Source: Planctomycetaceae bacterium (lineage in GTDB: Bacteria > Planctomycetota > Planctomycetia > Planctomycetales > Planctomycetaceae). From it: 7,204 nt of DNA. The position numbers and the translations under genes are program-made. The stretch's first letter is position 1. Each line of letters starts with the position of its first letter. The DNA is taken from assembly GCA_016765335.1 (NCBI GenBank), contig JAESQE010000486.1, forward strand, positions 1 through 7,204. Reading direction: 5' to 3'. The notes beneath the pieces were generated by a model, which was not told the DNA's origin, searched no databases, and saw only the letters and a program-made list of their open reading frames with translations. Positions 1-6,778 of this stretch are shown in pieces.

Positions 1-509
1 GGTTCGAGTAGACCCAGCCAGTTGCTAATCTGAAGAGTATTTTCATCGATCGGCACAAGATGACTACCAAGTGAAAACAACAGAGTATACGAGATATTGA
101 ATGGAGTGAGCGACTTGATTTTTTTAAGCTGTTTTTCAGCTGCATCAATGGTTTTCTTCTTAAGGTCTTCCACCTCAAAACTGTAACCATTTTCAAATAC
201 AAACTGAATAACATCTCGCACACGCATCGCTCGCCATTCAGGCTCACTCATGTGAACGAAGGAGTTCTGGATTTCAGTAATCGAACTGACTCGCAATTCG
301 TTGTAGTCGAAGAAATCATCTTTCAGACTTTGCAAGGCCGATTCTGCATCTGCATAATTACTATTCTGAAGGCATACAGAAAACAGCAAAGTGTCGAGCA
401 CATCATGATCGTGAGCAGGCAAACGAGAACCATATTCCTTCTTGAGAATGGTTACGACCTGCTGGCAGACTTTACTACGATCAGAAGCTTTTATCTTGGA
501 TGCAGCCAT
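1..509 (-). CDS. Endonuclease III-like HhH-GPD family protein, partial (3' end outside window)
   Basis: The first 169 codons are present and the frame is still open at the left edge. The fold looks like the HhH-GPD DNA glycosylase family (endonuclease III, MutY). Residues 33-62 fit the first conserved helices, with L-L-F-S-V-C-L-Q-N near 41-49 matching the L-L-S-A-Q-A-T segment of EndoIII. Residues 128-168 fit the HhH hairpin and the following strand and helix. The active-site Asp appears kept as D155 (P-I-D-E-N). The usual L-P-G-V-G-R-K hairpin is degenerate (K-S-L-T-P-F-N), and no lysine sits where the lyase Lys would be. A base-excision role is therefore uncertain, and non-catalytic DNA binding is possible. 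The Fe-S cysteines, if any, would lie outside the window. ATG at 509 was chosen as start; an in-frame GTG at 524 is an alternative, with a stop just before it. Neither has a good Shine-Dalgarno. The gene follows rbfA by 85 bases and may be cotranscribed. Confidence 0.72.
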   Translation of the reverse strand, partial: MAASKIKASDRSKVCQQVVTILKKEYGSRLPAHDHDVLDTLLFSVCLQNSNYADAESALQSLKDDFFDYNELRVSSITEIQNSFVHMSEPEWRAMRVRDVIQFVFENGYSFEVEDLKKKTIDAAEKQLKKIKSLTPFNISYTLLFSLGSHLVPIDENTLQISNWLGLLE

Positions 510-594
510 CTTGGGATGTTCCACTTATTTACTATTAAATTAAAAAGTTTATAATCAACACATGCATCAAAATAATGTTAATGCCATCAAGTCA

Positions 595-1014
595 TCATTG
601 CTCATCATCTTGTTCGGCACCAGGTGATTCTGGTGGGACGTCTGACGATTCATCAGTTGCCAGCTCTCCCCGCTCCTCTGCTATCAGCTTAAGAATTCTT
701 GCCGTCTCAACGCTCTTTTTTACACTATCATCAAGAACAAACGTGAGGATTGGAATATATCGTGTTGTCAGCCGATCTGCGATTAACTTCTGGAGAAAGC
801 CTCTGGAGGAATTGAGACCATGCATCGTTAACTCTTGAGTTTTCTCATCGCCCAGCACGCTAGCGTACACTTTTGCAGATCGCATATCTGTAGCGACCTC
901 AACATCCAGAATGGTAACATTCTTGATGCGAGGGTCATTAAGTTCCAATAAAATCGCAGTGCTAATGATTTCTCGTATAGCACGTGAGGCTTTGGCTGTT
1001 CTGCGCGTCGCCAT
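595..1014 (-). CDS. rbfA: 30S ribosome-binding factor RbfA
   Basis: This 139-residue protein has the usual RbfA length. RbfA is a single KH-like domain protein that binds the immature 30S subunit near the 5' end of 16S rRNA and helps late processing and cold adaptation. Visible family signatures are R-A-I-R-E-I-I near 11-17, [10 protein letters not shown] near 25-34, the [13 protein letters not shown] strand and helix near 38-50, and [13 protein letters not shown] near 85-97. The kinked helix that normally carries A-x-G reads S-R-G at 70-72, a mild change. Residues 121-139 form an acidic, Pro/Glu/Asp-rich tail beyond the KH core. The ATG at 1014 gives the conserved N-terminus; only a weak GGA-type ribosome binding site precedes it. 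It lies 131 bases after infB, in the classical nusA-infB-rbfA order. Confidence 0.95.
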   Translation of the reverse strand: MATRRTAKASRAIREIISTAILLELNDPRIKNVTILDVEVATDMRSAKVYASVLGDEKTQELTMHGLNSSRGFLQKLIADRLTTRYIPILTFVLDDSVKKSVETARILKLIAEERGELATDESSDVPPESPGAEQDDEQ

Positions 1015-1145
1015 TCAGCGTCCGTTCTTCGTAAATTCTGTTACTAACAAGTCAAATACAAACTGATTCGGCCTACCTGAAACCATCAGTTTGACCCTGA
1101 CCAGTCAATTGTTATTGAGTATACTCTAGTCAGCAGATCACAAGA

Positions 1146-3959
1146 TCAGTCGCCCAGCGTCCGCTTAATTTTATCAATTCGATAAGCTTCTAGAATGTCG
1201 CCTTCTTTGACATCATTGAAGCCGTCCAAGCGAATACCACATTCCATTCCTTCTCGAACTTGCTTCGCGTCATCTTTATCTCGTCGCAATGATGCAATGG
1301 AATATTGATTCAAGATGGCTTGGTCACGAATCACATGAACTCTATCATTGCGATCAATCGTGCCATTGAGTACCCGGCAACCAGCAATTGTGCCTGTGCG
1401 GCTCACCGTAAAGGTCTGCAACACAATCGCCCGTCCGGTTGTCACTTCAACCGACTCGGGGTCAAGCAACCCTTCGAGAGATTGCTTGATATCCTCTGTC
1501 ACTTCATAGATTATCGAGTACCTTCGAACTTCGACTCCCTCATTTTGAGCAAGGAGCGTCGCTCGATCTTCAGCTACAACATGGAAAGCAATGACAATTG
1601 CCCCTGATGCTGCAGCCAAGGAAATATCACTCTCATTCACGCCACCGACGCCCGAATGAAGAATTTCCACTTTCACTTCGTCATGCTTAAATTTGTCAAT
1701 TTCACCTCGAAGTGCCTCCGCAGAACCTGGTGTATCTGCTTTAAGAATCACAGGTAAAATCTTAGGACCGCTTCCGCCGAGAATCTCTTCAAGCGTTTTA
1801 GGGCCACCTCGATCTGCCAATGATTCGGTACGTCCCTCGTGAATTCGCTGTTCTGCAATTTCGCGTGCCTGTTCCACATCTTCCATCACAAAGAAGTGCG
1901 AACCAGCTTCAGGCACGAAATCAAGACCAGTTACTTTCACTGGCATCGCAGGCAATGCTTCAGTTAACTCTGAATCGTCGTCTGTAAACATGGCTCGAAC
2001 TCGACCATAGGAGGTGCCACACACGACAATGTCTCCAACTCGCAACACTCCCTGCTGAATAACCATCCAGCACAATGGGCCACGTCCTTCGTCTTGGAAC
2101 GCTTCCAGACACACACCAAAAGCAGGGACATCTTGCGAGGCCTTCAACTCATGTAATTCTGCGGTGAGTTGAATAGTTTCTAAGAGGTCATCGATGCCAG
2201 TCTTATTTAATGCTGAGACACGAACAAGCTCAATGTCCCCACCCCATTCAGAGACAAGTACTTCGTGAGCTGCAAGCTCTTGCAAAACTTTTTGCTCGTT
2301 AATATCCGGGAGATCGATTTTATTCAGTGCTACAATCAGTGGCACACCAGCAGCTTTCGCATGGGCAATACATTCGATAGTTTGAGGCATAACCCCATCA
2401 TTTGCTGCCACAACCAGAACAATAATGTCTGTTACATTGGCCCCACGAGAACGCATTTCACTAAATGCTGCATGGCCGGGGGTATCGACAAACGTAATAT
2501 TCTTCCCTTTATGCTCAACCTGATAAGCGGCAATATGCTGAGTAATTCCACCCGCTTCCCCATCAACAACATTCGCCCCTCGAATGGTATCAACAAGAGT
2601 TGTTTTCCCATGATCGACATGTCCCAGAATGGTTACAATCGGAGATCGTGGCTGCAATGTCTCTGCAGGAATCTCTGCTTCCATTCGTTCTTTAAGTACC
2701 GTCTCAAGATCTTCTCCTCGCTTAATCTCAAGATCAACACCCAGCTCTATTCCCAGTTCGACTGCTGTTTCCTCATCGAGGCTGTCGTTGATTTTCGCCA
2801 TAATGCCCTGTTTGAACAGGATTGTCATCAGCTCTTTCGCCGGTCGCCCCATCGATTCGGAGAGACTTCGTACCGTGATCGGCAGCTCAACGATAGCTGA
2901 TGATTTATATTCAATGGGAGTCGTACGCCGCTGACGAGTTCTCCGCGGTCGATAATGACGATGATTATCAGAACCAGGGCGAACCCGCTTTCGCTGCTGA
3001 CGCCGTTGTTCTCGCTGATCAATCATCGAACTCAGTTGAGATCGTTTGAGCTTATCACCAGTCCCTTGAGCACCTTTTCGACTTTGATCGTGCTTTTCTT
3101 CAGTACTCTTTTTCAGATGTTCAGCCAATGGACTTTTACGGTTAAGCACATCTGCGGTAAGGCGAACATCTGGTTTCTGAGCAGGCGTATCGTCCTTTTT
3201 CTTCTTCTGGCCTCCTGCCTGAAACTTGGGCGGTACCGCCATACTCGGCAAAGCCATTTTAGGCTTCGGTTTGGGCTTCGGTTTTTTTACCCCTCTTTGG
3301 GCAAGGCTGGCTCGCGGAATCATGTCACGCATGCGTGAGCTGGAAGCACCTCCCATAGGCTCTTCCTGGACAGGCGTGAGAGGCTCAGGCACCGAAGAAA
3401 CTTCGGGGGCAGTAGTAGCTTCTGTGTTTTTTTGCTTAGGCGTATCAACAGTGTCTGCGGCCTCTACGACTGCTTTTTCAGCAGTTTTATCCGAGTCCTT
3501 TTCAACAGATTCAACCGGTTTCTCGACTGGAACTGGTTCTGACTCCACTGAAGACTCTTCAGCAATCTCTTTTGTGGGGACAGGCTTCAAGTCTGCTTCG
3601 GCAGCAACTTCAGTTGATTCTTGCGGAGCTTCCGGTTCCTGTTGTGGTACTTCCTTAGCGGGCGTAACACTTGCAGGTCGCGGAGCCATCGTCCGGATAT
3701 CGCGAATTTTCTTCTCTGGGGCAGGTTCGGCAACATATTCCGGAGCGATAGCACCAGTGGACTCCGAGGCAGACGCAGTAGCCTTAGCACCACCTTGCTT
3801 AAGAGAATCCAAATAGACCAGGAGACGCTCTTTTTCTTCAGGCGAAATACTTGCCAACGCGGAACTCTTCACTAGAATCCCGGCGTCGTTGCAATGTTTG
3901 ATAAGCTTTTTACTGTCGTAATCAAGCTCTTTCGCCAAGGCGAAAATCCGAATCTTCAA
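1146..3959 (-). CDS. infB: Translation initiation factor IF-2
   Basis: This 937-residue GTPase brings fMet-tRNA to the 30S subunit and promotes subunit joining. Residues 1-52 form an IF2_N-type helical domain. Residues 53-205 are a Pro/Glu/Ala-rich linker and about 206-346 are strongly basic, with a K-P repeat at 226-234 and Arg clusters at 316-345. A second IF2_N-like domain covers about 352-412. The G domain spans about 438-606, with G1 G-H-V-D-H-G-K-T-T (446-454), G2 G-I-T-Q-H-I (471-476), G3 D-T-P-G-H (492-496), G4 N-K-I-D (546-549) and G5 S-A-L (582-584). Domain II (about 610-705) has [11 protein letters not shown]1 (about 722-830) has [11 protein letters not shown]2 (about 835-937) binds fMet-tRNA and has T-I-A-G-C and G-M-E-C-G-I. 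All motifs are intact. The start is TTG: an in-frame TAG lies at 3972-3974, and the next ATG is codon 91, inside the linker. Confidence 0.98.
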   Translation of the reverse strand: MKIRIFALAKELDYDSKKLIKHCNDAGILVKSSALASISPEEKERLLVYLDSLKQGGAKATASASESTGAIAPEYVAEPAPEKKIRDIRTMAPRPASVTPAKEVPQQEPEAPQESTEVAAEADLKPVPTKEIAEESSVESEPVPVEKPVESVEKDSDKTAEKAVVEAADTVDTPKQKNTEATTAPEVSSVPEPLTPVQEEPMGGASSSRMRDMIPRASLAQRGVKKPKPKPKPKMALPSMAVPPKFQAGGQKKKKDDTPAQKPDVRLTADVLNRKSPLAEHLKKSTEEKHDQSRKGAQGTGDKLKRSQLSSMIDQREQRRQQRKRVRPGSDNHRHYRPRRTRQRRTTPIEYKSSAIVELPITVRSLSESMGRPAKELMTILFKQGIMAKINDSLDEETAVELGIELGVDLEIKRGEDLETVLKERMEAEIPAETLQPRSPIVTILGHVDHGKTTLVDTIRGANVVDGEAGGITQHIAAYQVEHKGKNITFVDTPGHAAFSEMRSRGANVTDIIVLVVAANDGVMPQTIECIAHAKAAGVPLIVALNKIDLPDINEQKVLQELAAHEVLVSEWGGDIELVRVSALNKTGIDDLLETIQLTAELHELKASQDVPAFGVCLEAFQDEGRGPLCWMVIQQGVLRVGDIVVCGTSYGRVRAMFTDDDSELTEALPAMPVKVTGLDFVPEAGSHFFVMEDVEQAREIAEQRIHEGRTESLADRGGPKTLEEILGGSGPKILPVILKADTPGSAEALRGEIDKFKHDEVKVEILHSGVGGVNESDISLAAASGAIVIAFHVVAEDRATLLAQNEGVEVRRYSIIYEVTEDIKQSLEGLLDPESVEVTTGRAIVLQTFTVSRTGTIAGCRVLNGTIDRNDRVHVIRDQAILNQYSIASLRRDKDDAKQVREGMECGIRLDGFNDVKEGDILEAYRIDKIKRTLGD

Positions 3960-3966
3960 AACTAAA

Positions 3967-3972
3967 CCCCTC
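3967..3972 (-). promoter_or_regulatory. infB ribosome binding site that fixes the TTG start
   Basis: The minus strand reads GAGGGG seven bases before the TTG at 3959. This is a strong Shine-Dalgarno at good spacing. With the in-frame TAG at 3972-3974 and no ATG between it and codon 91, it leaves TTG as the only start that keeps the N-terminal IF2_N domain. Confidence 0.8.
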
Positions 3973-4024
3973 TAAATTAATCGCTTAAATCGTTCCGGAA
4001 TCCATTCAGAAACGTTTCAATCAC

Positions 4025-4071
4025 AAAAAAGCTTGAAGTGCAAAAGAGAATTTCATTCTCCCTGCAACTTC
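4025..4071 (-). terminator. Terminator-like hairpin between nusA and infB (possible attenuator)
   Basis: On the minus strand, bases 4071-4035 fold into a long hairpin. GAAG pairs with CTTC, TGC with GCA, then A-T, two G-U pairs and GAGAAT with ATTCTC around a GAA loop. That is 16 pairs with a one-base bulge on each side. Four bases after the stem comes a run of six T (4030-4025). The shape is that of a Rho-independent terminator, slightly weakened by the bulges and by the gap before the U-tract. It begins about 65 bases after the nusA stop. Because infB lies in the same unit without an obvious promoter of its own, I infer partial termination or an mRNA-stabilising 3' structure for nusA, rather than a full stop. 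Confidence 0.5.
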
Positions 4072-4136
4072 ATTTGCTTCCATGGAACATCAACGATGTC
4101 GAATATTCCTTATTTATTTTCTCATTCAGCCCTGGA

Positions 4137-5648
4137 CTACTTCTCCTCGGCTTCCTGTGGCTCTTCAGGATCAGTCGCTTGTTCAGCAGGCTGATCTTCC
4201 ACAGCCTGATCAATAGAATCAGGCACTGTTTCTTCTGTCAACTCCGCAGGTTCCTCGCTGGCAACCGCCTCTGTTGCGGTATCAGTTTCTGTCGCAGTAT
4301 CAGTTTCGACTTGCGGTACAGCTTCTGCCTCAGTTGCAACCTCTGCTTCAGTTGCAGCCTCTGTTGCTGTTTCAGCTTCTGCTTCAGTTGCAGCTTCGAC
4401 TTGCGGAGCAGCAACTGGTTCAGGAGCCTTCACTGGTACTGGTACAGGCGGTGCATTGCGAGTCGCTAATCGACCGGAAGCTTTTGCTTGATTTTCTTCC
4501 CGCTCGAGACGCAAACTTTCAACATCTGCGTACTCAGTTACCTCATCACATTGCTCGGTTGTAAAACCGCTCAATTCAACCAAGTGTTCCGGCTCGATAA
4601 CAGACAGGTCATCAAAGCTGAAGAATCCTTGAGAAACGAGAGATTCTGCCAAGTCTTCTGTAATATGAGGTACTTCGCAAAATGTGACTACAGATCGTTC
4701 GAGCTGTTCATCCAGCTCATCACGAGTCATTACTTCGATATCCCAGCCCACGAGCTTGGAAGCCAGTCGGACATTCTGCCCTTTTTTCCCAATCGCCAAC
4801 GAAAGTTGATCATCACGTACGAGCACAATCACTCGCCCCAGCATCGGACAAAGAATTACATCTTCTACTTCAGCTGGTTGCAATGCATTGGGGATAAGAA
4901 TTTGAAGCGAATCGTTCCAGCGAACGATATCGATTCTTTCTCCACTCAACTCATCAACAATTGTTCTGATTCGTGCTCCTCGAACTCCAACGCAGGCACC
5001 CACAGCATCAACACTGTTGTCGTAACAGGATACAGCAACCTTTGAACGGTAACCGGCTTCGCGAGCCAGAGACCGCACATCGATCACATTCTCTGCAACT
5101 TCAGGAATCTCAATCTCGAAAAGACGGCGAACAAAATCTGTATGAACCCGAGAAAGAATAATTTTCAAGCGGCTGCCAGACTTCCTGACATCCAGAATGA
5201 TCCCTCGAATTCGCTCTCCCGAGCGATGACTTTCGCCTGGAATCTGTTCACTGCGAGGTAAAATCGCTTCTACTTTCCCGAGATTAACCGTTGCAACGCC
5301 GTATTCAACTTTGCTGATTGTTCCCGAAATCATCTGACTTTTCTGCTCGATGTATTCATCATACAAAGCATCTCGTTCAGCTTCGCGAATCTTTTGAATC
5401 ATCACCTGCTTAGCAGTCTGAGCAGCGATACGACCCAATATATCAGGGTCTAAATACTCGCCATTATGTTGAACATTAGGCTCGCCAGTGATACGGTCAA
5501 TCGTAACGGTGAGCTCATCATCGTCGCCATAATATTTGCGCAAGGCTGTATAAATCGCCTGTTCGATTCCTTCGAACACGATCTCTTTGTCAATACCTTT
5601 ATCACGGTGAATCGCGTCAACGATCCGAATGACTTCACTTGCGTTCAT
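4137..5648 (-). CDS. nusA: Transcription termination/antitermination factor NusA
   Basis: This 503-residue protein binds RNA polymerase and nascent RNA, modulating pausing, termination and antitermination. The N-terminal polymerase-binding domain is about 1-100, with the conserved [11 protein letters not shown] at 72-82. The S1 domain is about 104-170. KH1 is about 200-265, with [12 protein letters not shown] at 216-227 and G-E-R-I-D-I-V at 236-242. KH2 is about 270-320, with [12 protein letters not shown] at 285-296. Residues about 326-376 resemble one acidic repeat (AR) of the E. coli protein; a second is not visible. The tail (about 396-503) is low-complexity, rich in Ala/Thr/Glu/Pro and strongly acidic, with a 30-residue tandem repeat. 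The ATG at 5648 is preceded by AAGGAG (5653-5658) with a short four-base spacer. No rimP gene lies before it, although rimP-nusA-infB is the common order. Confidence 0.97.
   Translation of the reverse strand: MNASEVIRIVDAIHRDKGIDKEIVFEGIEQAIYTALRKYYGDDDELTVTIDRITGEPNVQHNGEYLDPDILGRIAAQTAKQVMIQKIREAERDALYDEYIEQKSQMISGTISKVEYGVATVNLGKVEAILPRSEQIPGESHRSGERIRGIILDVRKSGSRLKIILSRVHTDFVRRLFEIEIPEVAENVIDVRSLAREAGYRSKVAVSCYDNSVDAVGACVGVRGARIRTIVDELSGERIDIVRWNDSLQILIPNALQPAEVEDVILCPMLGRVIVLVRDDQLSLAIGKKGQNVRLASKLVGWDIEVMTRDELDEQLERSVVTFCEVPHITEDLAESLVSQGFFSFDDLSVIEPEHLVELSGFTTEQCDEVTEYADVESLRLEREENQAKASGRLATRNAPPVPVPVKAPEPVAAPQVEAATEAEAETATEAATEAEVATEAEAVPQVETDTATETDTATEAVASEEPAELTEETVPDSIDQAVEDQPAEQATDPEEPQEAEEK
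4227..4406 (-). repeat. Coding tandem repeat in the NusA tail (30-residue unit)
   Basis: Two imperfect 90-base units encode NusA residues 415-444 and 445-474, each opening with P-Q-V-E. The + strand sequence ttcgacttgcgg recurs exactly 90 bases apart, at 4305-4316 and 4395-4406. Shorter units lie inside: T-E-A-E-type six-residue blocks in the first copy and E-T-D-T-A-T twice at 448-459. Such DNA is prone to slippage, so tail length may vary between strains. Confidence 0.7.
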
Positions 5649-5735
5649 ATTACTCCTTCCGAACTGGACTGATCCTGCTTAACACTCTTCACCGGGGCTG
5701 TTGCACCCTAAAATCTCAGCTGGCATTTCTACCAA

Positions 5736-5757
5736 ACCGCTGAAATTTAACAGCGGT
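5736..5757 (-). promoter_or_regulatory. Hairpin in the nusA leader
   Basis: A perfect 7-bp inverted repeat (accgctg at 5736-5742, cagcggt at 5751-5757) flanks an eight-base AT-only loop. It lies about 90 bases before the nusA start codon and inside the leader predicted from the upstream promoter. No T run follows, so it is not a terminator. It could be an mRNA-stability element or a protein-binding site; the sequence alone does not say which. Confidence 0.4.
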
Positions 5758-5814
5758 CACTCCGTATTATCATTGGCAGGCATTAAATTTGTGGACCCTC
5801 ACAACACTTTTCCA

Positions 5815-5843
5815 AGCACATCAATACGCTTGAAATATGTCAA
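5815..5843 (-). promoter_or_regulatory. Probable nusA operon promoter
   Basis: The minus strand has a perfect TTGACA -35 box (5843-5838), a 17-base spacer ending in TGA, which gives an extended -10 TGn, and a weak -10 TGTGCT (5820-5815). Predicted transcription start is near 5808, giving a leader of about 160 bases before nusA. It lies just after the terminator at 5887-5913, as expected for the start of a separate unit. The weak -10 limits confidence. Confidence 0.42.
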
Positions 5844-5886
5844 GACGACCAGAAAATGAATCTTGCCAAAACTGTGTCTATTTAAT

Positions 5887-5913
5887 AAAAAAAAGCGGGT
5901 ACAAAATACCCAC
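5887..5913 (-). terminator. Rho-independent terminator upstream of nusA
   Basis: On the minus strand a 7-bp stem (5913-5907 with 5901-5895; one U-G wobble, core GGGTA/TACCC) closes a five-base loop (5906-5902). It is followed directly by eight T (5894-5887). This is a textbook intrinsic terminator. It ends minus-strand transcription arriving from 5914 and beyond, just before the predicted nusA promoter. The nearest coding stop upstream is about 870 bases away at 6779, so the RNA it ends is either a very long 3' UTR or a non-coding transcript. Confidence 0.75.
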
Positions 5914-6203
5914 TTCCCCAATCTCTTCAATATCACTGGATGTTCCCTTTATAACTGAGAACAGCCAACAACTATACTACAGGCTTAAGCCTACATCCCA
6001 TGTAATCACATGAGTGCCGCCTTTCTGCTGACACGACAGATATTGTCGGAAAGCCGAACCATAACAAAGTGAAAACCGATCACAATCATCTTGCGCTCCG
6101 ACCGTTTTTCATTTGAGTACGCTCCGCATCGATCCAACCTTTCAAACCGCAGGTCAACCTACAAACCCGATCGCTTTCCGGGGAAGTCTGGAAAGCGATT
6201 ATA
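5887..6203 (-). ncRNA. Candidate structured non-coding RNA ending in the 5887-5913 terminator
   Basis: No long reading frame exists here, but several inverted repeats follow one another. They are a perfect 10-bp stem (6170-6179 with 6190-6199, ten-base loop); a 12-position imperfect stem (6070-6081 with 6100-6111); an interrupted stem over 6018-6056 with inner cgaca/tgtcg; catgt/acatg at 5999-6012; the palindrome AGGCTTAAGCCT at 5981-5992; a 7-bp stem at 5941-5963; and the terminator itself. Eight bases of the 6180-6189 loop are complementary to 5912-5919. A TATAAT box lies at 6203-6198 without a good -35. Another candidate promoter is TTGACA at 6373-6368 with GATAAT at 6352-6347 (15-base spacer). 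I see no hallmark of RNase P RNA, tmRNA, SRP RNA or a known riboswitch. The 5' end is not defined, and the call rests on structure only. Confidence 0.27.
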
Positions 6204-6492
6204 AACCCTCTACCTGAACCACTTCTCACCTACGCCTTAACCACAACGGCAAGACTCAGTTCAAAGCGAAACTGGCTACAACAACACAAATAACGTAACC
6301 AATTGGCAGAAACGTATCTCCACCAACGTATTACATTAGTCGAAAGATTATCTCTATGCTATCCGAGTGTCAACAATGACGCCGTAACGATCTGTCTCGA
6401 TTGTCAATTTCTTCAGAAAGATTGCCTGTTTTCGGCAATTGCAAAGAAAAACCAGACATAAACAACCTCTTAAACGATGAAAAAAGAGGGTT

Positions 6493-6513
6493 CTCCCCCT
6501 TATCAAGGGGGAG
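6493..6513 (-). repeat. REP-like palindrome (CTCCCCCTT hairpin)
   Basis: A perfect 9-bp inverted repeat (ctccccctt / aagggggag) closes a three-base loop. It is flanked by the G-run block ttagaggggggtttt on the + strand. This type of C-run/G-run hairpin, often mis-translated as a peptide containing S-P-P-Y-Q-G-G-V-R-G-G, is a dispersed repeat I recall from many bacterial genomes. On the minus strand six T follow seven bases after the stem, so it might act as a weak terminator for the right-edge gene. Confidence 0.6.
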
Positions 6514-6554
6514 TTAGAGGGGGGTTTTGACCTATTCTTTTGTAATTATACAGT

Positions 6555-6600
6555 CTTCCAGAGGTTCCCTACTGCGGAAGCACACTAAAGCGTGAACTCC
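6555..6600 (-). repeat. Planctomycete-type palindromic repeat (GGAGTTCACGCTTTAG core)
   Basis: The minus strand opens with GGAGTTCACGCTTTAGTGTG. Its CACGCT-TT-AGTGTG part folds as a 6-bp hairpin with one G-U pair (6581-6594). Next to it, cttcc (6555-6559) and ggaag (6576-6580) form a second stem around a small agg/cct stem. I recall similar CACGCTAAAGCGTG palindromes scattered in planctomycete intergenic DNA. Copy number cannot be judged from a single occurrence. Confidence 0.4.
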
Positions 6601-6778
6601 AACAACATTGAACTAGAAAGGTTGATATTACTTAGGATGGGGCTAGATTGAGACAAACTGCACGCTTTCGCTTCCAACGGATAAAGCATTTGCTTTCGGG
6701 TGGTCAACAACCTGATCGGATGGGGCAATGTTATCTGCCAGAGATTCACTGCAAATGTATTCATTTCAGGCCTTATAG

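Larger units (their letters stand above)
5649..6778. other. Long intergenic region without a convincing protein gene
   Basis: This stretch of about 1.13 kb between the right-edge gene and nusA has frequent stops in all frames. In transcription order it holds 178 bases of unremarkable sequence with one small palindrome (aaagca-tt-tgcttt, 6683-6696), two repeat-like elements (6555-6600 and 6493-6513), a featureless part (about 6204-6480) apart from a possible promoter at 6347-6373, the hairpin cluster and terminator (5887-6203), and the nusA promoter and leader. No tRNA or rRNA is visible. Confidence 0.7.

Noticed and set aside
252..554. Open frame of 100 codons on the + strand.
   Set aside because: It is antisense to the EndoIII-like gene, which has family resemblance. 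The + frame has none.
1117..1126. Palindrome GAGTATACTC in the infB-rbfA gap with a TATACT resembling a -10 box.
   Set aside because: No -35 box lies at acceptable spacing, and a single 10-base palindrome is not enough to call a promoter or operator.
2265..2900. Open frame of 211 codons on the + strand.
   Set aside because: It lies wholly antisense to the conserved G domain of IF-2. Its Cys/Asn/Ser-rich sequence has no family character.
3226..3816. Open frame of 196 codons on the + strand, rich in Ser, Gly and Ala.
   Set aside because: It is antisense to the low-complexity linker of infB, and its composition mirrors the Pro/Glu/Ala codons of that gene. It has no recognisable domain.
4021..4083. 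Minus-strand frame of 20 codons whose second half covers the nusA-infB terminator, like an attenuation leader peptide.
   Set aside because: There is no Shine-Dalgarno at usable distance and no run of regulatory codons. The overlap with the hairpin is probably chance.
4038..4469. Open frame of 143 codons on the + strand, rich in Phe, Ser, Leu and Cys.
   Set aside because: It is the reverse reading of the NusA repeat tail and the adjoining terminator; the repeats explain its composition.
5649..5815. A riboswitch in the nusA leader.
   Set aside because: Only one simple hairpin and no conserved box of a known riboswitch class are visible.
6006..6089. Minus-strand frame of 27 codons with GGAG six bases before the ATG.
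   Set aside because: It lies inside the hairpin cluster, and its ribosome binding site falls in a predicted loop. It is too short to support without conservation.
5914..6340. RNase P RNA, tmRNA or SRP RNA as identity of the structured stretch.
   Set aside because: I looked for the conserved GAGGAAAGTCC block of RNase P, the tRNA-like ends and CCA of tmRNA, and the GGAAGCAGCC-type SRP loop, and found none.
6370..6459. Minus-strand frame of 29 codons with AGAGG six bases before the ATG.
   Set aside because: It is short and resembles no known peptide; one good ribosome binding site in about 1.1 kb is expected by chance. Conservation would revive it.
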